From assembly GCA_002479405.1 (NCBI GenBank), contig DLMX01000020.1, positions 1,889 through 8,023 on the forward strand: a stretch of 6,135 bases of DNA, read 5' to 3'. This document shows positions 1 through 5,518 of this stretch, one piece after another. Position 1 is the first letter of the stretch, and each line of letters starts with the position of its first letter. The DNA is from Methylophilaceae bacterium UBA7525. GTDB lineage: Bacteria > Pseudomonadota > Gammaproteobacteria > Burkholderiales > Methylophilaceae. The notes beneath the pieces are model-generated. The model saw only the letters and a list, made by a program, of their open reading frames with translations, did not search any database and had not been told where the DNA came from. The position numbers and the translations under genes are program-made.

Positions 1-396
1 TATAACAACACCATTTCCATGCGCGAATCCCCGGATTCCGTGGCGAAGAAGATCAAGACCATGCCGACCGACCCGGCGCGGATCCGTCGTACCGACCCGG
101 GCGATCCGGCGAAATGTCCGGTCTGGCAGTTGCACGAGGTCTATTCCGACGACGCACGCAAGGAATGGGTGCAGAGCGGCTGCAAATCGGCAGGCATTGG
201 TTGTATCGAGTGCAAGCAGCCGGTAATCGAGGCGGTCCTGGAGGAATTGAAGCCGATCCAGGAACGTGCGGCACACTATGCCGAGGATCCGACACTGGTG
301 AAGAACGTGGTGGCGGAAGGCTGCGAGCGTGCACGCAAGCTGGCACGCGAGACCATGCGCGAGGTGCGCGAAGCGATGGGGTTGAATTACTCGTGA
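1..396 (+). CDS. trpS: Tryptophanyl-tRNA synthetase, C-terminal part (5' end outside window)
   Basis: This class Ic aminoacyl-tRNA synthetase attaches tryptophan to tRNA-Trp in the cytoplasm. The window opens in frame at Y-N-N-T-I, the residues that normally follow the KMSKS ATP-binding loop, so the Rossmann catalytic domain lies upstream and about 131 residues of the C-terminal helical, anticodon-binding part are seen. Typical features are TDPARIRRTDPGDPAKCPVW and a helical end (ERARKLARETMREVREAMG). Four cysteines at codons 115, 181, 202 and 211 give C-x21-C-x6-C-x2-C. This nearly matches the C-x22-C-x6-C-x2-C [4Fe-4S] site described for Thermotoga maritima TrpRS, so an Fe-S cluster beside the anticodon-binding region is inferred. 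The TGA at 394-396 overlaps the GTG start of scpA. Identity is secure; cluster occupancy is a prediction. Confidence 0.95.
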   Translation, partial: YNNTISMRESPDSVAKKIKTMPTDPARIRRTDPGDPAKCPVWQLHEVYSDDARKEWVQSGCKSAGIGCIECKQPVIEAVLEELKPIQERAAHYAEDPTLVKNVVAEGCERARKLARETMREVREAMGLNYS

Positions 397-1175
397 TCGT
401 TCCGGCTTCCGGCGCTCGCGTGCATGGCGAGGTCATTGCGGAACTGCCGCACGACCTCTATATCCCGCCCGATGCACTGGAAGTCTATCTGGAAGCCTTC
501 GAAGGTCCGCTCGACCTGCTGCTCTACCTGATCCGCAAGAACAATCTCGATATCCTCGACATCCCGATGGCGGATCTGACCCGCCAATACATGGGATATG
601 TCGAGAAGATGCGCGAACACAAGCTGGAACTGGCGGCGGACTATCTGTTGATGTCTGCCGTGCTGATCGAGATCAAGTCGCGCATGTTGCTGCCCAGACA
701 CGCCGATATTGAACAGGAAGAAGACCCGCGTGCCGAACTGGTACGTCGCCTAATGGAATACGAAGCCATCAAGCTGGCGGCACAGAGGCTGGATGAATGG
801 CCGCAGGTGGGGCATGAGATCATGGTGGCGCGTGCCTATTATGAGCAAATTGTCGAGACCCAGCCGCCGGCAGTGTCGTTGGACGACCTGATGGCTGCCT
901 GGAAGTCGGTGCTGGAGCGTGCCGGCCATTTCAAACATCATAGAATCAGCCGCGAAGAGCTGTCGGTGCGTGAGCACATGAGCCAGATCCTGCGCAAACT
1001 GAAAGAACAGAAGATGCTGGAGTTCTCGACCTTGTTCGATGTGGCGAATGACGGGCTTTCCAAGCTTGTGGTGTGCTTTCTCGCCATTCTGGAGCTTGCG
1101 CGTGAAGGTCTGGTGCATATCACCCAGCAGGAAGCCTATACGCCGATCTATCTGCAGATCAATCAGGCTGATTGA
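393..1175 (+). CDS. scpA: Segregation and condensation protein A (kleisin subunit of SMC-ScpAB)
   Basis: ScpA is the kleisin that bridges the two SMC heads and binds ScpB in the bacterial condensin that organises and segregates the chromosome. The product has 260 residues, normal for the family. The N-terminal SMC-neck-binding part has EAFEGPLDLLLYLI (34-47) and ADYLLMSAVLIEIKSRMLLP (82-101). A middle DPRAELVRRLMEYEAIK segment (111-127) leads to the ScpB-binding linker. The C-terminal winged helix (about 186-257) has VVCFLAILELARE (226-238) and ends in YTPIYLQINQAD. I chose the GTG at 393, which overlaps the trpS stop as GTGA. The next in-frame start, GTG 420, has no ribosome binding site and would remove the family-like ARVHGE region, and the first in-frame ATG (near 567) lies inside conserved sequence. 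The frame stays open upstream to 114, but that part is only a shadow of trpS. Translation is probably coupled to trpS. Confidence 0.95.
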   Translation: MIVPASGARVHGEVIAELPHDLYIPPDALEVYLEAFEGPLDLLLYLIRKNNLDILDIPMADLTRQYMGYVEKMREHKLELAADYLLMSAVLIEIKSRMLLPRHADIEQEEDPRAELVRRLMEYEAIKLAAQRLDEWPQVGHEIMVARAYYEQIVETQPPAVSLDDLMAAWKSVLERAGHFKHHRISREELSVREHMSQILRKLKEQKMLEFSTLFDVANDGLSKLVVCFLAILELAREGLVHITQQEAYTPIYLQINQAD

Positions 1176-1187
1176 ATTCCACCCATC

Positions 1188-1751
1188 ATGAATGAACCGA
1201 ACAACACACAAGAGATGAAACAGGTGCTGGAAGCCGCGCTGTTGACCAGTTCAGAACCTTTATCGCTTGACGATATGCTGAAGTTGTTCGCCGGTCGCAT
1301 GGAACGTGCGACTTTGCGCATGCTGCTGGATGAACTGAAGAACGAGTGGCAAGCGGACAAGCTCAAGTCCACCATGGAACTGGTGCAGGTTGCCAGTGGC
1401 TGGCGCTTTCAGGCACGCGGTGAATATGTGCCGTTCCTTGCCAGGCTGACACCGGAAAGGCCTCAGCGTTATTCGCGTGCGGCGATGGAAACGCTGGCCA
1501 TCATTGTCTACCGGCAGCCAGTGACACGCGGCGACATCGAGCAGATTCGCGGTGTTGCGGTCAATCCCAACATCATGCGCAGCCTGCAGGAGCGCAACTG
1601 GATTGATGTGGTCGGCCATCGCGATGTGCCGGGCCGCCCGGCGTTATATGCCACGACCAGGACATTTCTGGATGACCTCAACCTGCGCTCGCTCTCGGAC
1701 CTGCCGCCCATGGAAGCCTTTACTCAGCAGGACATACAATTGCAACTATAA
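1188..1751 (+). CDS. scpB: Segregation and condensation protein B
   Basis: ScpB dimerises and embraces the central part of ScpA, controlling the SMC ATPase in the condensin complex on the nucleoid. The 187-residue product has the usual two winged-helix domains. The first covers about 8-85 (KQVLEAALLTSSEPLSLDDM). The second covers about 94-165, with the signature RYSRAAMETLAIIVYRQPVT (94-113), then RGDIEQIRGV, then VVGHRDVPGRPALYATT (141-157). The length is normal. The ATG lies 12 nt after the scpA stop with no obvious Shine-Dalgarno sequence, so translation probably depends on coupling with scpA. The order scpA-scpB-rluB is conserved across many bacteria and supports one operon. Confidence 0.95.
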   Translation: MNEPNNTQEMKQVLEAALLTSSEPLSLDDMLKLFAGRMERATLRMLLDELKNEWQADKLKSTMELVQVASGWRFQARGEYVPFLARLTPERPQRYSRAAMETLAIIVYRQPVTRGDIEQIRGVAVNPNIMRSLQERNWIDVVGHRDVPGRPALYATTRTFLDDLNLRSLSDLPPMEAFTQQDIQLQL

Positions 1752-1796
1752 ACAACGGTGATTTTGCCGAATACGTTTAAGCAGCTCCCGGTGCTT

Positions 1797-1802
1797 TATA
1801 AT
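1797..1802 (+). promoter_or_regulatory. Candidate -10 box in the scpB-rluB gap
   Basis: The 92-nt gap between scpB and rluB contains a perfect TATAAT, 41 nt upstream of the rluB ATG. No good -35 box lies 15-18 nt upstream: the best, tttaag at 1776-1781, matches TTGACA at only three positions. There is no extended -10 TGn. It could give rluB its own sigma-70 promoter inside the operon, but this is a sequence guess only. Confidence 0.35.
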
Positions 1803-1843
1803 GGTCACTTGTTCTTCACAGCATTCATTGCAAAGCATCTTTC

Positions 1844-2941
1844 ATGGCCCGTCCTTTCAAACAACAGCGTGACCCTGGCGCTACCAAAACCAGACCGGTT
1901 GCTATCGATCCCGATGCCGTGCCGCAACGCCTGCATAAACTGCTGGCTCTGGCGGGTTTGGGTTCACGGCGCGACATGGAAACCCTGATTGCCAGCGGCC
2001 GTGTCACCATCAATGGCAAGGTAGCGGAAGTCGGAGCGGGGGTTGTGCCTTCCGATGTGGTGCGTGTGGACAGCCGTCCGGTGCGTCTGGCGTTCACCCC
2101 TGAATTGCCGCAAGTCATGCTTTATCATAAACCGGAAGGGGAGATCGTCAGCCAGGATGACCCGGAAAAGCGTGCCAGCGTTTTCGACAAGCTGCCACGT
2201 GTCAAGGGTGGAAAATGGATCGCCATTGGTCGTCTGGATATCAATACCTCCGGCTTGCTGATATTCACTACCTCTGGTGAATTGGCCAATCGCTTCATGC
2301 ATCCGCGCTATGAAGTCGAACGTGAATATGCCGTGCGCATTTTCGGCGAATTGACCGATGAACAGATTACGCAACTGACACAAGGCATCGAGCTGGAAGA
2401 CGGCCCGGCGAATTTCGATCATATCCGCGCTCAGGGCGGTGAAGGTTCCAATCACTGGTATCAGGTCATATTGCGTGAAGGCCGTAACCGCGAAGTACGT
2501 CGTTTGTTCGAAGCGTTCCAGTTGCCGGTCAGCCGTTTGATGCGCGTGCGATTCGGTCCGATCACGTTGCCACCTCGCCTCAAGCGCGGCATGATGATGG
2601 CTCTGCAGCCGAAGGAGGTCATCAGCCTGCTGGAATGGGCTGGTCTGGAAGCGCCCAAGGGACCGCTCAAGCAGCGCAGCAAGCGCGAGATTGAAAAAGC
2701 TGCTACGGCCTTTACGCCGAAGGCGCGTAATGTGACAACTGCCCGTGAAGGTGCACGTACGCAGACAAGTACATCACGAAAACGCACTGAGCAGCCTGAG
2801 CAAGCACTTGAAAAGCCAGGCAGAAGCAGAGGCCCAATGACAGCGAAGAAGCCAGCCACCAACAGAAGAGTACGGCAGAGCAGCGACTTGACGCCACCGA
2901 GGCAGCAGAAGCGCAGCGACCGTAATCGTGGCAGGGGTTAA
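1844..2941 (+). CDS. rluB: 23S rRNA pseudouridine synthase, RluB type, with a long basic C-terminal tail
   Basis: This enzyme converts a uridine of helix 90 near the peptidyl-transferase centre of 23S rRNA (U2605 in E. coli) to pseudouridine. An S4 RNA-binding domain lies at about 27-72 (RLHKLLALAGLGSRRDMETL). The RsuA/RluB/E/F catalytic domain follows from about 89 to 265. The catalytic aspartate is D132 in GRLDINTSGLLIF (129-141), and a conserved basic stretch REGRNREVRRLFEAF lies at 211-225. RluB is favoured over RsuA, RluE or RluF because the gene follows scpB and because of these motifs. The product has 365 residues, against about 290 in E. coli. The excess is a tail from about 277 to the end that is rich in K, R, T, S and Q and probably disordered. 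The ATG is the first start after an in-frame TAA at 1799-1801; no clear Shine-Dalgarno sequence is seen. Confidence 0.93.
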   Translation: MARPFKQQRDPGATKTRPVAIDPDAVPQRLHKLLALAGLGSRRDMETLIASGRVTINGKVAEVGAGVVPSDVVRVDSRPVRLAFTPELPQVMLYHKPEGEIVSQDDPEKRASVFDKLPRVKGGKWIAIGRLDINTSGLLIFTTSGELANRFMHPRYEVEREYAVRIFGELTDEQITQLTQGIELEDGPANFDHIRAQGGEGSNHWYQVILREGRNREVRRLFEAFQLPVSRLMRVRFGPITLPPRLKRGMMMALQPKEVISLLEWAGLEAPKGPLKQRSKREIEKAATAFTPKARNVTTAREGARTQTSTSRKRTEQPEQALEKPGRSRGPMTAKKPATNRRVRQSSDLTPPRQQKRSDRNRGRG

Positions 2942-2947
2942 CCTGTG

Positions 2948-2980
2948 TCATGCTGAGCAGGTATGGTCAGTCAGGCATGA
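2948..2980 (+). terminator. Weak hairpin after rluB
   Basis: Just after the rluB stop, TCATGCTGA (2948-2956) can pair with TCAGGCATGA (2971-2980): 6 bp, a one-base bulge and 3 more pairs around a 14-nt loop. It sits at the end of the trpS-scpA-scpB-rluB block, where a terminator is expected. No clean T-run follows, so it may only slow or process the transcript. The rest of the gap to 3016 shows no convincing promoter. Confidence 0.25.
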
Positions 2981-3016
2981 TGCATTGAAATATCTCTTCT
3001 AAAAGTCACTTCCAGC

Positions 3017-3718
3017 ATGCAGACCGCAAGACATTCCACACTGATGATTGCGCTGCTGTCCTTGATCGGCGGCTATGTCGATACCTTTGGATTCATCGCG
3101 CTGTTCGGTCTGTTTACGGCGCATATCACGGGCAATTTTGTCCTGATGGGCGCCATGCTGGTTCATCCCATGCAGGGTGGCTTGCTCAAACTGCTGGCAT
3201 TTCCAGCCTTTTTGTTGGGTGTGGCTGCTTCCCGCATTATTGTGTTGAATTTTGAATCGCGTCAAAAATCCCCACTCAGGACATTGTTCCTGGTGCAAGG
3301 TATCTTGCTGACTGGATTCATGGCGGCTGGATTGATGGCGCCACTACCGCTGGAATCAGATACCGAATTGGCTGCGATTTTTGCCGGGATGCTAGGGGCG
3401 GCAGCAATGGCGGTACAAAGCGCCGGCGGCAGGATGACGCTGGCCGGCATTGTCAACACCACATTCATGACCGGCAACGTTACCCACATGATCATCGACA
3501 TTACCGACATTGTTTACACCAAGAATGCTGAACTCAAGATACGTGCACGCGCCCGGCTTCTCCAATTGGCTCCAGCGGTCAGTGCATTCTTTTTTGGCGC
3601 CCTGTTTGCCGCCGCAGGTTATCTCAAGTTCGGTTACTGGTCAGTGATGCTTCCGATTCTGCTGTTGCTGATTTTGCTGATCTGTCCAATACAGCGGCTG
3701 GAGCACAAGGCAGGCTGA
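3017..3718 (+). CDS. YoaK family (DUF1275) multi-pass membrane protein
   Basis: This is a 233-residue inner-membrane protein of the YoaK/DUF1275 family, whose biochemical role is not established. The family hallmarks are clear. An N-terminal LIGGYVDTFGFIALFGLFTA (16-35) runs into HITGNFVLMG (36-45), and a second half-motif NTTFMTGNVTHMIID lies at 147-161. Similar TGN motifs in the two halves suggest an internally duplicated fold. Hydrophobic segments lie near 8-30, 55-78, 88-110, 117-136, 182-202 and 207-224. Family length is usually 220-240, so the gene looks intact. The ATG has no strong Shine-Dalgarno sequence. The gene stands alone on this strand after the rluB block and ends convergently inside the 3' end of the next - strand gene. 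A transport function is often suggested for the family but cannot be shown here. Confidence 0.88.
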   Translation: MQTARHSTLMIALLSLIGGYVDTFGFIALFGLFTAHITGNFVLMGAMLVHPMQGGLLKLLAFPAFLLGVAASRIIVLNFESRQKSPLRTLFLVQGILLTGFMAAGLMAPLPLESDTELAAIFAGMLGAAAMAVQSAGGRMTLAGIVNTTFMTGNVTHMIIDITDIVYTKNAELKIRARARLLQLAPAVSAFFFGALFAAAGYLKFGYWSVMLPILLLLILLICPIQRLEHKAG

Positions 3719-4466
3719 GGTCTGCTGGTGTGTATCTCTGAGCGGTACAGGCCCGGTTTTGAGCTCCTGCTCGATTCAAACAGGTGGTTTTTTGATTTGT
3801 ATTGGCCATTTTCAAACTGTAACAGGCGGCAAGTAACAGAAATAAGCCGGCAGACAATTCAGCGTATTCTTCCAGGCTGGAAAGGATCCGGCCGTGACCG
3901 AAATCCAGAAATGTTGCAAAAGCAAGCAGGGTGATTGCAGATGCAAATGGGCGTCCCAGGGTTGTGCTGACCGAGTAGTGGATGCAGGCAGCAATAAAGT
4001 CACGTTGCCTGTAAGCCAGTCCGCCAAGTATTGCCATGATAAGGATGGTGGTTGCAATCAAAGCCAAGGGTTCGGCGCTTGATGCCATTCTTTGCAGGAT
4101 CACAAAGACATCATGCAGGCCGTCAAATTCACCGCCACCTTGCATTTCAGGCATCTCCAGATCAAACAGACGTGCTCCCCAACTGATCTCATCAAGAGCG
4201 CAAATGGCGCTCAGAATCGGAATGCTCCACATTGCAAGGCGATCCAGCATCATCCTGCCTCTGCAGCTACCAAGGTAGACGGCATAAAAGCCGAGCATTG
4301 CAGCAATGCTATCAACGATAGCGGTTCCACTCTCAATCAGCCCATCTTCCGCAAACAATGCAAGCTCGGCGTCGGGCCAGATTTTGACAATGAGGATAAT
4401 CAGTAATGTGAGGGAGCCGAAAAAGACACAGCTACGGTAAATGAAACTTTTTAGTTCAGGTGTCAT
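3624..4466 (-). CDS. Uncharacterised multi-pass membrane protein with DEISWG motif
   Basis: The function is unknown. The 280-residue product has hydrophobic segments at about 12-30, 47-66, 76-92, 132-152, 173-188 and 203-220. The pattern EDGLIE (40-45), then DEISWGARLFDLEMPE (92-107), then a GLHDVF segment (116-121), then LEEYAEL (198-204) resembles a group of uncharacterised bacterial membrane proteins with an EEISWGQR motif, as I remember them. Conserved acidic residues at membrane edges hint at a binding or catalytic site, which is inference. The start is the ATG at 4466, because AGGAG (4480-4476) lies 9 nt upstream. The frame stays open to a TTG at 4604 that overlaps the prmB stop, but that extension has no family-like sequence. 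After about residue 221 comes a hydrophilic tail (3803-3624) that reads antisense through the YoaK-type gene's last 95 nt; it may result from loss of an earlier stop. Confidence 0.75.
   Translation of the reverse strand: MTPELKSFIYRSCVFFGSLTLLIILIVKIWPDAELALFAEDGLIESGTAIVDSIAAMLGFYAVYLGSCRGRMMLDRLAMWSIPILSAICALDEISWGARLFDLEMPEMQGGGEFDGLHDVFVILQRMASSAEPLALIATTILIMAILGGLAYRQRDFIAACIHYSVSTTLGRPFASAITLLAFATFLDFGHGRILSSLEEYAELSAGLFLLLAACYSLKMANTNQKTTCLNRAGAQNRACTAQRYTPADLSLPCAPAAVLDRSAKSATAESEASLTSNRT
3766..3793 (+). terminator. Possible weak terminator downstream of the YoaK-type gene
   Basis: CCTG (3766-3769) can pair with CAGG (3781-3784) around an 11-nt loop, and a run of six T follows at 3788-3793. 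The stem is only 4 bp, and an alternative partner CAGG exists at 3748-3751, so the call rests mainly on the T-run and its place 47 nt after the stop. On the other strand these bases code for the tail of the - strand membrane protein. Confidence 0.25.
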
Positions 4467-4475
4467 CCTGAGTCG

Positions 4476-4480
4476 CTCCT
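4476..4480 (-). promoter_or_regulatory. Shine-Dalgarno sequence that decides the start of the DEISWG membrane protein
   Basis: Read on the - strand, AGGAG lies 9 nt before the ATG at 4466. It is the clearest ribosome binding site in the window, and the TTG alternative at 4604 has no comparable site. It therefore supports a 280-residue protein rather than a 326-residue one. Confidence 0.7.
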
Positions 4481-4493
4481 GATGGTGAGTCAG

Positions 4494-4515
4494 GGCCAGG
4501 GCTTGAGCCTTGGCC
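4494..4515 (-). other. Inverted repeat nearest the start of the DEISWG membrane gene
   Basis: On the + strand GGCCAGGG (4494-4501) faces CCTTGGCC (4508-4515) around a 6-nt loop: seven Watson-Crick pairs and one G-T wobble. In the - strand transcript the wobble becomes an A-C mismatch inside an otherwise good stem. It ends 14 nt upstream of the Shine-Dalgarno sequence. Confidence 0.45.
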
Positions 4516-4533
4516 ATCATGCACAGGAGAATG

Positions 4534-4547
4534 TTGCAGAAATGCAA
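4534..4547. other. Small perfect hairpin in the prmB-membrane gene gap
   Basis: TTGCA (4534-4538) and TGCAA (4543-4547) form a perfect 5-bp stem with a GAAA loop on the + strand and a TTTC loop on the - strand. It sits one base from the larger inverted repeat at 4549-4580. On its own such a short stem could arise by chance. Confidence 0.35.
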
Positions 4548-4548
4548 G

Positions 4549-4580
4549 CCCCGCAATAGTCCGTCCGGCCTAATGCGGGG
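4549..4580 (-). other. 32-nt hairpin downstream of prmB
   Basis: CCCCGCA (4549-4555) pairs exactly with TGCGGGG (4574-4580). After one mismatch, TAG (4557-4559) pairs with CTA (4570-4572), leaving a 10-nt loop. It lies 20 nt beyond the prmB stop in the direction of transcription. No T-run follows on either strand, so a classical Rho-independent terminator is unlikely. A processing, stabilising or attenuating hairpin between prmB and the next gene is more plausible. Confidence 0.55.
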
Positions 4581-4600
4581 TAGGGGGGAGTGCTTGCGGC

Positions 4601-5518
4601 TCAAGTCTTTTGTTGTGCTGCAGGCAATTGTTCTTTCGTCAGCAGAAAAACGAACTGATCACCTGATTCCACTTCCAGCCAGGTGAAAGGGATGTCCGGA
4701 TAGGCTTCCAGTAACGCATCGCGGTTGTGGCCGATCTCCACGATCAGCAGGCCGTCATCATTCAGGTGGCTTGCCGCTTCTCGCAACAGGGTGTGCGTAT
4801 GGTCCAGCCCCGCCTCACCGCTGCCCAGAGCGAGTTGCGGCTCATTACGGTATTCCATGGGTAATTCAGCCATGGATGGCGCATCTACATAAGGCGGATT
4901 GCTGATGATGAGGTCGTAGCGCTTGCCCTGCAGCGCCGTGAACATGTCGGATTCGACAGCAGTGATACGGTCCTGCAAACCGTAGTTGCGAATGTTGATA
5001 TTGGCGACGGCAATGGCATCAGGTGAAATATCCACCACATCGATTTCTGCATCGGGAAAGGCGTTTGCCAGCAGTACACCAAGGCAACCGCTACCGGTAC
5101 AGATATCCGCCGCACTTTGTATCATTTCCGGGAATTCAATCCAAGGGCTGAGACCGTCATCGAGCAGTTCGGCGATGAAGGAGCGTGGCACGATGACACG
5201 TTCATCGACATAGAACTTGAAGCCACGGAGCCAGGCCTCGCGCAGCAGATAGGCGGTCGGCACATGTTCGGTGATGCGTCGCTCGATCAGGTGTGCCAGA
5301 TGCTTGCGCTCGGACTCCGTGATGCGTGCATCGATGAAATTATCCAGCGTATCCAGTGGCAAATGCAGGGCGCGCATGATCAGCCAGACAGCTTCGTCAT
5401 AGGCATTGTCCGTACCATGACCGAAGAAGATGCTGGAATCCTCAAAACGACTGACGGTAAAGCGCAGCCAGTCACGGATGGTGAGAAGCTCTTCGGTGAT
5501 TTTTGTGTAGTGCATCAT
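4601..5518 (-). CDS. prmB: 50S ribosomal protein L3 glutamine N5-methyltransferase
   Basis: PrmB transfers a methyl group from S-adenosylmethionine to a glutamine side chain of ribosomal protein L3 in the cytoplasm. The 305-residue length fits the family. The N-terminal substrate-recognition domain carries FFGHGTDNAYDEAVWLIMRA (31-50), which marks PrmB rather than the related release-factor enzyme PrmC. The Rossmann methyltransferase domain has the SAM loop ADICTGSGCLG (137-147), the acidic D163 in VVDISPDA, and the catalytic NPPY at 207-210 followed by VDAP. The ATG at 5518 overlaps the dapE stop as ATGA. A second ATG directly follows at 5515, and either could be used. The TGA at 4603-4601 is followed by a hairpin-rich gap. 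Neighbouring dapE suggests a shared transcript and translational coupling rather than a shared pathway. Confidence 0.94.
   Translation of the reverse strand: MMHYTKITEELLTIRDWLRFTVSRFEDSSIFFGHGTDNAYDEAVWLIMRALHLPLDTLDNFIDARITESERKHLAHLIERRITEHVPTAYLLREAWLRGFKFYVDERVIVPRSFIAELLDDGLSPWIEFPEMIQSAADICTGSGCLGVLLANAFPDAEIDVVDISPDAIAVANINIRNYGLQDRITAVESDMFTALQGKRYDLIISNPPYVDAPSMAELPMEYRNEPQLALGSGEAGLDHTHTLLREAASHLNDDGLLIVEIGHNRDALLEAYPDIPFTWLEVESGDQFVFLLTKEQLPAAQQKT

Noticed and set aside
114..392. N-terminal extension of the scpA frame back to an ATG at 114
   Set aside because: It runs wholly inside trpS in another frame, has no ScpA-like sequence, and would make the protein far longer than the family.
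750..1211. 153-residue - strand open frame opposite scpA
   Set aside because: It lies antisense to conserved ScpA sequence, with no family-like features or ribosome binding site.
2461..2862. 133-residue - strand open frame opposite rluB
   Set aside because: It lies antisense to a well-supported gene, has no recognisable domain, and its openness follows from the codon bias of rluB.
2985..3003. TTGAAA (2985-2990) and nearby TATCTC or TCTAAA as a promoter for the YoaK-type gene
   Set aside because: The -35-like box has no -10 at proper spacing, and the candidate -10 boxes have no -35. It is too weak to annotate.
4092..4406. + strand open frames inside the DEISWG membrane gene region
   Set aside because: Their products are hydrophilic and featureless, whereas the - strand frame gives ordered membrane segments and has a Shine-Dalgarno sequence.
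4571..4590. G-rich run on the + strand as a G-quadruplex
   Set aside because: Only two long G tracts are present; four are needed.
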